A DNA stretch of 39,506 nucleotides from Acidovorax soli (GTDB lineage Bacteria > Pseudomonadota > Gammaproteobacteria > Burkholderiales > Burkholderiaceae_C). A program made the translations under genes and the position numbers. Under the pieces are notes generated by a model that searched no databases, had not been told where the DNA came from, and worked only from the letters and a program-made list of their open reading frames with translations. Shown piece after piece: positions 24,927 through 33,322 of this stretch. Numbering within the stretch: the stretch's first letter is position 1; each line of letters starts with the position of its first letter. The stretch lies in assembly GCF_900107605.1 (NCBI RefSeq), contig NZ_FNQJ01000030.1:1-39506 (forward strand), given 5' to 3'.

Positions 24927-25148
24927 GGGCTGCCCACACCCTGCGCAGAGACTGCGGCGCTGGCCTCAGGGTGTCCAAGCCGTGCGCCTTCTGTCGCCAG
25001 CCCCGGGCCCCGCCCGGCGGCAATGGCCCGGCGCAAGCCGTGCCTCCACCCCGCTGCGCGATACTTGGGCGCATACGGTAGTCGGCACTGCCTGCTCCGG
25101 CATACGGGGATGCAGGTGTAGTGCGTCCCATGGCCGAAGGAGTGGCGA

Positions 25149-25766
25149 GTGAAATCTGCAAGTGATCAATGGTTTGACGAGGCCTACTACCAGCGCTACT
25201 ACTACGACAAGAAAACCAGCGTGATCGACCCCGAGCACGCCGAGCGGCTGGGCGACTTTGTGTGCAGTTACCTGCAGTACCTGCGCGTGCCGGTGCAGCG
25301 GGTGCTCGATGTAGGCTGCGGCATCGGCCTGTGGCGTGCGGCGCTGGCGCGGCATTTTCCCGAGGCCAGCTACCACGGCGTGGAGTTCAGCGAATACCTG
25401 TGCACCCGCTTTGGCTGGGAGCGCGGTTCGGTGGTGGACTATCAGGCACATGACCCGGCCGAGCCCTTCGATCTGGTGATCTGCCAGGGCGTGCTGCCCT
25501 ACCTGAACCCGTCCGACCTGAAACTGGCCTTGCGCAATCTGGGCCAGCTGAGCCGGGGCGCGCTGTATGTGGAAGCCGTCACGCGCGAAGACTACGAGCG
25601 CGACATCATCGACGACGAGCTGACCGACCCGCGCCTGTTTCGCCACCGGGCCGAGCTGTACCGGCGCGGCCTGCAGGAAGGGTTTGCCGAGATCGGCGGC
25701 GGCGTGTGGCTGAGCCACCGGTGCGAAGTGCCGCTGTTCGCGCTGGAATGCGCGGGCGGGCGTTGA
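25149..25766 (+). CDS. Class I SAM-dependent methyltransferase
   Basis: Small cytoplasmic methyltransferase. Motif I VLDVGCGIGLWRAAL (52-66) forms the SAM loop, followed by YHGVEFSEYLC (motif II acidic residue) and FDLVICQGVLPYLN (motif IV). An N-terminal aromatic segment (WFDEAYYQRYYYD) is striking. GTG start at 25149 preceded by AAGGAG. 205 residues. The DTW-domain gene begins three bases after its stop, so the two are probably co-translated. The substrate is unknown; a role in RNA modification is a guess from this neighbour. Confidence 0.85.
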   Translation: MKSASDQWFDEAYYQRYYYDKKTSVIDPEHAERLGDFVCSYLQYLRVPVQRVLDVGCGIGLWRAALARHFPEASYHGVEFSEYLCTRFGWERGSVVDYQAHDPAEPFDLVICQGVLPYLNPSDLKLALRNLGQLSRGALYVEAVTREDYERDIIDDELTDPRLFRHRAELYRRGLQEGFAEIGGGVWLSHRCEVPLFALECAGGR

Positions 25767-25768
25767 GC

Positions 25769-26536
25769 ATGTCTTGCGTGCCCGCACCACCCCATGCCGT
25801 TGCCCGCCAGCGCGCCGAGCGCCTGGCGCGCAGCTCCAAGCCTTTTCTGGCGCGCGGCGGCCCGCGCGGCGAGCGCTGCCCCGGTTGCCGCCTGCTGCCC
25901 AGCCACTGCCTGTGCGCGCTGCGCCCGGCCGTGCCCACACGCGCGGGCGTGTGTCTGCTGATGGGCGATGTCGAGGCGCTCAAGCCCAGCAATACCGGCT
26001 GGCTGATCGCCGATGTGGTGGCCGACACCTTTGCCTTCGGCTGGGCGCGCACCGTAGTGCACCCGGATCTGCTGGCCCTGCTGGCCGATCCGCAGTGGCA
26101 GCCGGTGGTGGTGTTTCCGGGCGAAGGCGTGGCGCCCGAGCGCATGGTGGAGGCCCTGCCCTGCAACGCTGACACAGAAGCCCCGGGCGGCACCACCGGC
26201 AAGCGCCCGCTGTTCATCTTGCTGGACGGCACCTGGCCCGAGGCGCGCCGGATGTTTCGCAAAAGCCCCTATCTGGATCGCCTGCCCGTGCTCCGCCTGC
26301 AGCCCGGGCAACGCTCACGCTACCGCCTGCGCCACACCCTGCACGATGACCACCTGTGCACCTGCGAGGTGGCAGCCCTGTGCCTCGAACTGGCCGGCGA
26401 GACCCGCGCGGCGCAGACGCTGGAGGCTTACCTGGATGTGTTCACCCACCACTACCTGCAGGCCAAGAACCAGCTGCCGGTGGACGAGGGCAACGCGCTG
26501 CACCAGCGCCTGCGCGATGTCAGCACAATGGCCTGA
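25769..26536 (+). CDS. tapT: tRNA-uridine aminocarboxypropyltransferase (DTW domain)
   Basis: Transfers the 3-amino-3-carboxypropyl group of SAM to uridine in tRNA (acp3U), by homology with E. coli TapT/YfiP. The zinc-type motif CPGCxxxxxHCLC (Cys37, 40, 47, 49) and the family motif DGTWPEARRM (Asp153, Thr155, Trp156) are intact, followed by RYRLRHTLHDDHLCTCE. 255 residues from the ATG at 25769; a longer frame overlapping the methyltransferase gene is not supported. Probably in one transcript with the methyltransferase. Confidence 0.88.
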   Translation: MSCVPAPPHAVARQRAERLARSSKPFLARGGPRGERCPGCRLLPSHCLCALRPAVPTRAGVCLLMGDVEALKPSNTGWLIADVVADTFAFGWARTVVHPDLLALLADPQWQPVVVFPGEGVAPERMVEALPCNADTEAPGGTTGKRPLFILLDGTWPEARRMFRKSPYLDRLPVLRLQPGQRSRYRLRHTLHDDHLCTCEVAALCLELAGETRAAQTLEAYLDVFTHHYLQAKNQLPVDEGNALHQRLRDVSTMA

Positions 26537-26642
26537 GCCTGCGCGCAAACTCCGGTGCCTTGCGCCGGTGCCTTACAGTAGCCGCCCTGCTGGCTGCAAG
26601 CCAGGCCCACCCCCAACACACCAGCCCCCCGGGCTACCCCCT

Positions 26643-26894
26643 ATGACCAAAGACCTGGCACGACAGAACGAACTCAAACCCATGGCGCTGTGCGAGCCCT
26701 GCCAGGGCATCCAGCGCAACTGGCGCAAGGCGCCCGGCCACGCCGAACTGGTGCAGCGCGGCAACCGCAAGGAAGACCGCGATCACGGTGAAGTGACCAT
26801 CACCCGCTATGTGTGCGACCGCTGCGGCACGGCCTGGGAGTACGAGAACGACAAGAGTAACCAGAAGGCGGGCTGGTCGGTGGTGGGGCGCTGA
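26643..26894 (+). CDS. Small zinc-ribbon protein of unknown function
   Basis: 83 residues with two CxxC knuckles (Cys17/Cys20 in CEPC and Cys58/Cys61 in CDRC) separated by 37 residues, the spacing of a zinc ribbon. The middle is basic and charged (QRGNRKEDRDHGEVTITRY). The C-terminus has AWEYENDKSNQKAGW. I do not recognise a named family. It follows tapT by 106 bp on the same strand; the ribosome binding site is poor. A nucleic-acid-binding role would fit but is inference. Confidence 0.7.
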   Translation: MTKDLARQNELKPMALCEPCQGIQRNWRKAPGHAELVQRGNRKEDRDHGEVTITRYVCDRCGTAWEYENDKSNQKAGWSVVGR

Positions 26895-26916
26895 GTCAGC
26901 GTTGATTTCTTCAATT

Positions 26917-26966
26917 GCTCTTTTATTGATAGCTGTTAGCGCCTTTTCAATAAGGGTTAGCGACCA
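26917..26966 (+). repeat. Comamonadaceae-type palindromic repeat, copy F
   Basis: TTTTATTGATAGCTGTTAGC followed by GCCTTTTCAATAAGGGTTAGCG. It fills the gap between the convergent zinc-ribbon and HipA-family genes and overlaps the last codons of the latter. Confidence 0.55.
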
Positions 26967-28306
26967 ATATGGTTTGCATTTTCTGCAGCGATGACTCGGA
27001 ACTCCGACGAAATTCGCCCATCCTCCGTAGCCGCCTGCCAGAACTGCAGCGCCAGTGCCTTCGCCTCCTGCCACTCGCCCAGCGTGGCGGCCGTGGGTTG
27101 CAGCGGGCGGCTGGCAAAGTCGCGCGGCACCAGCTCGCCACCCACGGGCGCATACAGCATGGGCAGCATGTCGTAGGTGGGTGACAGCGCCCAGTCGTCG
27201 CCCTCCAGCACCAGCGAGATGTTGCCGTAGTGCCGGTCGGTGTTGGCGATGAGCTGGCCGTAGGCCTCCAGCAGGCGCAGGGTGCGGGCATCGGCCTGCG
27301 TGAGCAAGTTGCGCGTGGCCATGCGGTTGGCGGTGGCGGCCCAGTTGTCGATCTCGCCCACGTATTCGGCGTTGTAGACCTGGAGCGAAACCATGCCAAT
27401 ACGTCCGCCCAGTCCGCCCATACCCTGCGGGTCGTTCGCTGGCACCGGTGTACGGTCAAAGCGCTCGGATTCCAGAAACACGCGCCCCGCGCCCGTGAAG
27501 AGCTGCGTGCGCGCGGCCGGCAGCCCCGCCTGTGCCAGCGTGTGCAGCGCCAGGTGTTCGCACACCAGCAGGTCGCGCATGCGCTGGTCAGCCGGGGAAT
27601 CGCCAGCGGGCGAGAACTTCACGAGGACATGCCGCCCGGCGGTGAGGGTGCAGAACTTGGGCTGCTCGCCGCCCGCCGACGAGCCCGCGTGCGTGCCCCG
27701 CATGGCCTGCTCGGCCAGCTGGGGGTAATCAAAGGCCGAGGCGGCGCGCGATGCACGCACGGGCAGGGTGTGAAAGCGCTGGAACGCGGCCTCGCCCATG
27801 ATGAGGTTGCCTGGCAGATCGTCGCCATACAGCGTCATTGCGCGCAGCACGTCGTCGTCGCTCCAGTGGCGTGGGTCGTGGCCCAGTTGCAGTTCGGGGT
27901 GGGCATGGGCAAGGGTGCGGCCCATGAAGCCCTGGGGCCGCATGTCGTCCAGAAACCAGGGCAGACCATCGTGGCGGCGATGTTCGCCATCGACCTCGTC
28001 CACCCAGAAAGCGCCCCCTTCCAGCGGCACCATGCGCGCAAACGGCGATGGGCGGCCCTGTGCGTCAATGTGCATCACCAGCACTTCGTTGCCCACACCG
28101 GGTACGGTGCGGGGCAGCACATAGCGTTGCGATCGCGCCGCGCCCACCTTCTGTACCTGGCCGGCATGGATCAGCGGAGCCAGCGCACGCGACACCGTGG
28201 GCTGGCTCACACCCAACAGGTTCTGCAGCTCGGCGCTGGTCAGCACGCCGCCTTGCCGGCGCAGGGCCTGCAAGGCGTCGGGGGTGAGTTCGTGGGGACT
28301 TTTCAT
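26957..28306 (-). CDS. yjjJ: HipA-family Ser/Thr kinase, YjjJ (HipH) type
   Basis: 449-residue relative of the HipA toxin kinase. Unlike HipA it has its own N-terminal winged HTH (about 8-60, GGVLTSAELQNLLGVSQPTVSRALAP split by a turn). The kinase core shows the Gly-rich loop SSAGGEQPKF (209-218), Lys230, the catalytic stretch NTDRHYGN (355-362) and the metal Asp379 in SPTYDMLPM. All appear intact, so activity is expected. No HipB antitoxin gene is adjacent, which matches E. coli yjjJ, reported as a toxin without its own antitoxin. The fused HTH probably binds the palindromic AT-rich promoter. Start at 28306 begins the HTH. Confidence 0.87.
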   Translation of the reverse strand: MKSPHELTPDALQALRRQGGVLTSAELQNLLGVSQPTVSRALAPLIHAGQVQKVGAARSQRYVLPRTVPGVGNEVLVMHIDAQGRPSPFARMVPLEGGAFWVDEVDGEHRRHDGLPWFLDDMRPQGFMGRTLAHAHPELQLGHDPRHWSDDDVLRAMTLYGDDLPGNLIMGEAAFQRFHTLPVRASRAASAFDYPQLAEQAMRGTHAGSSAGGEQPKFCTLTAGRHVLVKFSPAGDSPADQRMRDLLVCEHLALHTLAQAGLPAARTQLFTGAGRVFLESERFDRTPVPANDPQGMGGLGGRIGMVSLQVYNAEYVGEIDNWAATANRMATRNLLTQADARTLRLLEAYGQLIANTDRHYGNISLVLEGDDWALSPTYDMLPMLYAPVGGELVPRDFASRPLQPTAATLGEWQEAKALALQFWQAATEDGRISSEFRVIAAENANHIGR

Positions 28307-28318
28307 GAATGATTATAT

Positions 28319-28382
28319 GAATAGATATATTTTCGTAAAATTCCATTGAATTCAATGGATATATTGAATATCTGAATAGATA
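28319..28382. promoter_or_regulatory. AT-rich palindromic operator region of yjjJ
   Basis: A perfect 18-bp palindrome lies at 28342-28359 (half-site TCCATTGAA). It is flanked by direct copies of GAATAGATA at 28319-28327 and 28374-28382 and by GATAT-N5-ATATC at 28358-28372. The 28307-28400 stretch is far richer in A and T than its surroundings. It begins 13 bp from the yjjJ start and also precedes the + strand gene at 28481. Confidence 0.7.
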
Positions 28383-28480
28383 AAAATAATACGTTTAATG
28401 GTATGGCTTCGCAAAGATCAACGATGGTGCGGCACCTTTTCAGCGAAGCCGTGTCCCACCTGTATTCCAGGAGACCACCC

Positions 28481-29053
28481 ATGCTGCATCGCCGCCGATT
28501 TCTGACCATCGCCACCCGCGCCATGGCCCTGGGGGGGGCGGCGCTGCTGGGGGCGCGCGGTGCGCAGGCCCAGCCCAGCTACACCGTGCCGCTGGCGCAG
28601 TTGCAGGAGATGGTGGGGCAGAAGTTTCCGCGCAGTGTGCCGGTGCAGGGGCTATTGGATTTGACGGTGCAGGCGCCGCGCCTGCGCCTGCTGCCCGAGG
28701 TGAACCGCCTGGGTGCGGTCATGGCGGTGGATGCGGCAGGCCCTGCGCTGCGGCGCAGCCATGCGGGCAGTTTCGATGTGGAGTTTGCGCTGCGCTACGA
28801 GGCCAGCGACCGCAGCCTGCGCGCCCACCAGATCCGGCTGGGGCCGCTGGATTTCCCCACCCTCAAGCCCGCCGTCACCGAACTCATCAACGCCTACGGC
28901 CCGGTGCTGGCCGAGCAGGCGCTGCGCGAAGTCACGCTGCACCAGCTGCGCCCGCAGGACACGGCCGTGTTCGACGGCCTGGGGCTGCAGCCGGGGCCCA
29001 TCACGGTAACGGCCAAGGGGCTGACGGTGGCCTTTGTGCGCCAGCAGCCTTGA
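28481..29053 (+). CDS. Exported DUF1439-like protein
   Basis: 190 residues. The N-terminus HRRRFLTIATRAMALGGAALLGARGAQAQ is a signal peptide with a twin-arginine-like motif (RRRFLT), cleavage near residue 30. The rest (YTVPLAQLQEMVGQKFPRSVPVQGLLDLTVQAPRLRL split here) has the pattern of DUF1439 proteins, which are predicted lipid-binding-fold envelope proteins related to YceB. No lipobox cysteine is seen, so it is probably soluble periplasmic. AGGAG lies before the ATG. It is divergent from yjjJ across the palindromic region. Function unknown. Confidence 0.7.
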   Translation: MLHRRRFLTIATRAMALGGAALLGARGAQAQPSYTVPLAQLQEMVGQKFPRSVPVQGLLDLTVQAPRLRLLPEVNRLGAVMAVDAAGPALRRSHAGSFDVEFALRYEASDRSLRAHQIRLGPLDFPTLKPAVTELINAYGPVLAEQALREVTLHQLRPQDTAVFDGLGLQPGPITVTAKGLTVAFVRQQP

Positions 29054-29079
29054 ATCCGCTGCGGTGCAGAACGCTTCTG

Positions 29080-29127
29080 TTTTGATAGCTTTTGGCGATT
29101 GATGCAAAAGCGCTTGAGGCGTATTTC
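29080..29127 (+). repeat. Comamonadaceae-type palindromic repeat, copy G
   Basis: TTTTGATAGCTTTTGGCGAT, then TGATGCAAAAGCGCTTGAGG. It starts 26 bp after the DUF1439-like gene. The remaining gap to 29310 shows no gene. Confidence 0.6.
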
Positions 29128-29310
29128 ATCCAGAATATGCCGTCCAGAGAGGCTGTGCGCCTTGCACGATGTCCGAGGGGGCCCATTCCACCGTCCTGCA
29201 CAGTGCACCGCAGTGTTCCATCCGGCGCACTTTCGCTGCGGTAGCGTTGGCCCCATATTCCACCCACATGCCGCCCCATCGTGGTGGTGCACCTGCCAAA
29301 GGAGTCCCTG

Positions 29311-30366
29311 ATGCCGTCGTCCCCAACCACCGCCACCCTGCCCATCGTGCAAGCCCAGGCATTGGGCCCGCTGTGGCCCACGGTGGACCCGTTCCTGTTC
29401 TGCGCCCACCATGACGACGCCTACCCCGCAGGCAACGGTGCCTTTGCGCCCGCCGTGTCGCTGGAAGACCGCCAGATCGGCAGCGATTTCAGCCGCAAGG
29501 ACGGCTGGAGCATGTACCACGGTGACACCGTGCCGGGCTTTCCGGGCCACCCGCACCGCGGTTTTGAAACGGTGACGCTGGTGCGCAAGGGGCTCATCGA
29601 CCATTCCGACTCGCTGGGCGCGGCCGCGCGCTTTGGCGGCGGCGATGTGCAGTGGGTCACGGCCGGCAAGGGCATCGTGCATTCGGAGATGTTTCCGCTG
29701 CTCAACGCCACCGAGCCCAACCCGCTCGAACTATTTCAGATCTGGCTGAACCTGCCAGCGCGCAACAAGATGGTGGCGCCGCACTTCACCATGCTGTGGA
29801 ACGAGCGCATTCCGCGCCTGGTGCACCGCGATGCCGCAGGCCGTGCCACCACGGTGACGGTGGTGGCGGGGGCCTTGCCCGGCGCACCCGCACCGCTGGC
29901 GCCGCCACCCGAGTCCTGGGCCTCGCAGCCCGAGGGCGACGTGGCCATCTGGACGCTGCATCTGGAGCCCGGCGCCCAGTGGACGCTGCCTGCGGCACAA
30001 GGCCAGGGCACGCGCCGCATGCTGTACTTCTTCGTGGGCGACAGCCTGCGCGTGGGCCCGCAGGACGTGGACCGCCACGCCGCGCTGGAGGTGGTAGCGG
30101 GCCAGGACTGGCTGCTGACCAACACCGGCGCCAGCGCCGTGGAATGCCTGCTGCTGCAGGGCCAGCCGATTGGCGAGCCCGTGGCGCAATACGGCCCCTT
30201 CGTGATGAACACGCAGGCCGAAATCATGCAGGCCATGAACGACTACCGCCGCACCCAGTTTGGCGGCTGGCCCTGGCCCGAGCAGGACCCGGTGCACGGC
30301 ACCGAGGCGCGGCGCTTTGCGCGCTATCCGGGCGCGGACGCCGAGGAACAGCCTCCCAAGGCTTGA
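29311..30366 (+). CDS. Pirin-family cupin protein
   Basis: Two-cupin metalloprotein. The N-terminal cupin has the pirin metal ligands His80 and His82 (GHPHRGFETVT), His124 and Glu126 (GIVHSEMF). Residues about 250-330 form the second cupin (LEPGAQWTLPA, FFVGDSLRVG). Bacterial pirins include quercetin dioxygenases and regulators of pyruvate metabolism; which applies cannot be told. The ATG at 29311 follows AAAGGAG. At 351 residues it is longer than the usual 230-300, because of a C-terminal extension (QPIGEPVAQYGPFVMNTQ onward). Convergent with the PcaC-like gene, 18 bp apart. Confidence 0.9.
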   Translation: MPSSPTTATLPIVQAQALGPLWPTVDPFLFCAHHDDAYPAGNGAFAPAVSLEDRQIGSDFSRKDGWSMYHGDTVPGFPGHPHRGFETVTLVRKGLIDHSDSLGAAARFGGGDVQWVTAGKGIVHSEMFPLLNATEPNPLELFQIWLNLPARNKMVAPHFTMLWNERIPRLVHRDAAGRATTVTVVAGALPGAPAPLAPPPESWASQPEGDVAIWTLHLEPGAQWTLPAAQGQGTRRMLYFFVGDSLRVGPQDVDRHAALEVVAGQDWLLTNTGASAVECLLLQGQPIGEPVAQYGPFVMNTQAEIMQAMNDYRRTQFGGWPWPEQDPVHGTEARRFARYPGADAEEQPPKA

Positions 30367-30384
30367 GAGGCTGAGACGGCAAGC

Positions 30385-30840
30385 TCAGGGCGCGAAGCTG
30401 GCAGCCTCCGGCGTGCGGCCCAGCTCCTTGAGCACCTTGAGCGTGACCGCCATGCCGGTGTTGCCCGCGGGCACGCCGGCATAGACGGCGGTCTGCAGCA
30501 GTACCTCGCGGATGGTGTCCAGGTCCAGGGGCGCGGCCTCGCTGTCGGTCGGATCGGCCTGCAGCCCGGTGCGTATGTGCAGCTCGAACTCCTCCCAGCG
30601 GCCCATGGCGGCCGTGATGGCCAGCACCATGATGCGGCGCGTGCGGCGCTCCAGCCCCGGGCGGCTCCAGATGCCGTCCCAGGCATAGGCGGTGATCATG
30701 CGCTGGAACTCCACATTGAGCACATTGGCGTTCTCTACGGACCGGTCCACCCAGGCATCGCCCAGCACGCGACGGCGGTTAGCCAGGCCTCGCTGCAGGC
30801 TGTCGGTGGCTTCAGGAACAGGTGTTGGTGTGTTCTGCAT
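30385..30840 (-). CDS. pcaC: 4-carboxymuconolactone decarboxylase-like protein
   Basis: 151-residue CMD-fold protein, the size of PcaC. It has the PcaC pattern RRRVLGDAWVDRSV near the N-terminus, FQRMITAYAWDGIWSRPGL, RRTRRIMVLAITAAMGRWEEFELHIR and REVLLQTAVYAGVPAGN. PcaC removes CO2 from gamma-carboxymuconolactone in the beta-ketoadipate branch for protocatechuate. Its start overlaps the 3' end of pcaB by 29 bp, indicating one transcript. No pcaD, pcaG or pcaH is in the window. Confidence 0.88.
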   Translation of the reverse strand: MQNTPTPVPEATDSLQRGLANRRRVLGDAWVDRSVENANVLNVEFQRMITAYAWDGIWSRPGLERRTRRIMVLAITAAMGRWEEFELHIRTGLQADPTDSEAAPLDLDTIREVLLQTAVYAGVPAGNTGMAVTLKVLKELGRTPEAASFAP

Positions 30841-32209
30841 TTACAGTGCTTTCTTCAAAGGCGGCTGCTGAATGGGTTGCCAGAAGGGCCAGGCACTCCC
30901 GCTGCGAAGCCTGCACGGCCTGCTGCGGGTCGCAGGCCAGGGCCAGCGCGCAGCGCAGCAAAGGCAACCGTTCGGGCGCGGTGCGGTCGGCGGCCCATTG
31001 CAAGAGCAGCTCCTGCAGCTCGCACTGCTGCTCCAGCGCCAGGGGCGCGAGCTGCTCCACTGCGGCCAGAGCCTCATGCTTGCCGGTGAAGGGCGCCAGC
31101 GCATGCACACAGGCTTCCGAAAACACCAGGCCCCGCAGGCTGGCCACATGGTCCAGCATGCGCCGGGGATGAACCTGCAGCGTCTGCGCCGCATGGCGCA
31201 GCGCCGCGGCCGCGCCATGGGCGTGGCGCCACAGGTCGGGCCACTGGGCGACTTCCGCCTGCCATTCACCCAGCGCGCGTTCATGGGCCTGTGCCATGCA
31301 GCCCAGCAGCAGGGCGGCCAGCGGCGGCACGGCCTGGGCCTGGGCCACGGCCTGCATGCAGTGCACGGGATTGCGCTTGTGCGGCATGGCGCTGGAAGTG
31401 CTGCCGCGCGCGGCCTCGCTGATCTCTCCCACCTCGTATTGCGACATCAGCGACCAGTCGCGCGCCAGCTTGGCCAGGCTGCCGCAGCAGACGGCCACTT
31501 CCATGGCCAGGCGCATCCAGGTGTCGCGCTGCGTATGCCAGCTGCGGCCGCTGGCCCCAAGGCCCAGGTTCCGCGCCAGCGCCTGCTCCACCGCCAGCCT
31601 GTGCGTGCCCAGGGTCGCGCCGTTGCCCACGGCGCCGCCCAGTTGCACGCACAAGGCCTGGGGCGCCAGCTGCGCGAGCTGGTCGATGCTGCGTTGCAGC
31701 GCCGCGGCCGACTGCGCGCATTTGAAGCCGAAGCTCGTGATCTGCGCTGGCTGCAGCAGGCTGCGCGCCAGCATAGGCGTGGCTGCATGCCGCGTGGCCA
31801 GCTCCACCAGCGCTGCGACCAGGGCGTGCAGCTCGGCCAGCAGGGCTTGCAGCGCCTGCTGGGTGAGCAAGGCGCTGGCCGTGTCCACGGCATCCTGTGT
31901 GGTCGCACCCCAGTGCAGCCAGGGCAGGCCTTGGGGGGCATGGGCTTGCAGCCACTGCTGCAGCGGCGTCACCAAGGCCAGGCCCAGCGCACCGCTGGCG
32001 CGCGCCTGTTCGGCGATGCTGTCGCGGTCCAGCGGCGCCTGAGCGCAGGCGCTGGCAATGGCCAGGGCCGCAGGCTCCGGAATCAGCCCGCAGTCGGCCT
32101 GCGCCCGGGCCAGGCCGGACTCGAAGCGCAGCAGGGCCTGCAGCCACTGCGCATCGGAAAACCAGGCACCGCCGCCTGCCGGGCCCAGATAGTCGTTCAC
32201 CAGGGTCAT
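30812..32209 (-). CDS. pcaB: 3-carboxy-cis,cis-muconate cycloisomerase
   Basis: Fumarase/aspartase-superfamily enzyme, 465 residues, that lactonises beta-carboxy-muconate in protocatechuate breakdown. The superfamily signature GSTSSAMPHKRNP is at 269-281, with WLHWGATTQDAVDTA at 97-111. Followed by pcaC, which uses its product, and preceded by a Bug gene 16 bp upstream, all in one direction. The C-terminal lyase domain is intact. Adenylosuccinate lyase is an alternative by fold, but the context and ATTQD motif favour PcaB. Confidence 0.92.
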   Translation of the reverse strand: MTLVNDYLGPAGGGAWFSDAQWLQALLRFESGLARAQADCGLIPEPAALAIASACAQAPLDRDSIAEQARASGALGLALVTPLQQWLQAHAPQGLPWLHWGATTQDAVDTASALLTQQALQALLAELHALVAALVELATRHAATPMLARSLLQPAQITSFGFKCAQSAAALQRSIDQLAQLAPQALCVQLGGAVGNGATLGTHRLAVEQALARNLGLGASGRSWHTQRDTWMRLAMEVAVCCGSLAKLARDWSLMSQYEVGEISEAARGSTSSAMPHKRNPVHCMQAVAQAQAVPPLAALLLGCMAQAHERALGEWQAEVAQWPDLWRHAHGAAAALRHAAQTLQVHPRRMLDHVASLRGLVFSEACVHALAPFTGKHEALAAVEQLAPLALEQQCELQELLLQWAADRTAPERLPLLRCALALACDPQQAVQASQRECLALLATHSAAAFEESTVNAEHTNTCS

Positions 32210-32225
32210 GCTGCTCGTGCCGGCT

Positions 32226-33224
32226 TCAGGCCGTGGCTCCCGACGCCTTGATCACCGCCGCCCACTTGCTGCTTTCCTGGCGGATGCGGGCTGCGTACTG
32301 CTTGCTGTCGCCCAGCAGCGGCACGGCGCCTTCCACCTCCAGGCGCGACTGGAAGCTGCTGGAGGCCGCCACCTTGAGAATGTCGCGCCCCAGTGCATTG
32401 ACCGTCTCCTGCGCCGTGCCCTTGGGGGCCAGCACGCCATAGGTCAGCGAGCTTTCGAAATCCGCCAGGGCCGGCACGCCCGACTCGGCCACCGTGGGCA
32501 CGTCGGGCAGCTGCGGCTGGCGCTTGGCGCCGGTCACGGCCAGGGCGCGCAGCTTGCCCGCTTTCACGAGCGCCATGGCCGCCGGGATCACGCCGAAGCT
32601 GAAGTCCACATTGCCGCCGACCAGATCGGTCAGCGATGGGGCCGTGCCCTTGTACGGCACGTGGATGGCCTTGGCGCCCAGGGCGTGGGCGAACATCTCG
32701 CCTGTGAGGTGGCCGCCCGTGCCCGAGCCGCTGGAGGCGTAATTGAGCTCGCCGCCGCGGCGGCGCAGCAGCTCGGCCAGCTGGGCCAGGTTCTTGGCGG
32801 GTGAAGCCGCCGGCACCACGAGCAGCAGGGCCGAGGAGGCGAACATGGCCACCGGCTGCAGATCGGTGGAGGCATTGAACTTGAGGCCCGGGTAGAGCGA
32901 AGGATTGATGGACACCGTGCCCGTATGGCCCAGCAGAAAGATGCTGCCGTCGGCGGGTGCGCGTACCACCATCTCCGTGCCCAGATTGCCGCCCGCGCCG
33001 GCCTTGTTCTCCACGATCATGCCGTAGCCGAAGGCCTCGTTGAGGCCGTGCGCCATCTGTCGCGCCAGCACATCGTTGCCGCCGCCGGGCGCGAAAGGCA
33101 CGACGATGCGCGTGCTGCGCCGCTGTCCCCAGGCGGGCAGGACGGCCGCGCCCAGGCTGGCCGCCACGCCGGCGGCCGCGGTGGCCAGCCACTGGCGGCG
33201 GCGAAGGATATCGGACTCGCGCAT
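32226..33224 (-). CDS. Bug-family (TctC-like) periplasmic solute receptor
   Basis: 332 residues. N-terminus has a twin-arginine-like LRRRQWLATAAAG signal, cleavage near residue 33. Core marks: [32 protein letters not shown], and HVPYKGTAPSLTDLVGG. AAGGAG is seven bases before the ATG. It heads the Bug-pcaB-pcaC unit and is divergent from a LysR gene 98 bp away. The ligand may therefore be an aromatic acid such as protocatechuate or its carboxylated ring-opening products; this is inference from context. Confidence 0.92.
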   Translation of the reverse strand: MRESDILRRRQWLATAAAGVAASLGAAVLPAWGQRRSTRIVVPFAPGGGNDVLARQMAHGLNEAFGYGMIVENKAGAGGNLGTEMVVRAPADGSIFLLGHTGTVSINPSLYPGLKFNASTDLQPVAMFASSALLLVVPAASPAKNLAQLAELLRRRGGELNYASSGSGTGGHLTGEMFAHALGAKAIHVPYKGTAPSLTDLVGGNVDFSFGVIPAAMALVKAGKLRALAVTGAKRQPQLPDVPTVAESGVPALADFESSLTYGVLAPKGTAQETVNALGRDILKVAASSSFQSRLEVEGAVPLLGDSKQYAARIRQESSKWAAVIKASGATA

Positions 33225-33322
33225 TTCTTGTCTCCTTGAAAGTTCGTTGTCCGCAGTGTGGTCCAGGCCGGCGCCGGAAAACAGGGCTTGCGGCTGGTAT
33301 TTGTTTGAAGAAAATGTGTGAA

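Noticed and set aside
28307..28480. HipB-like antitoxin gene next to the HipA-family kinase
   Set aside because: The gap is too short and AT-rich with no frame encoding an HTH; the HTH is fused to the kinase.
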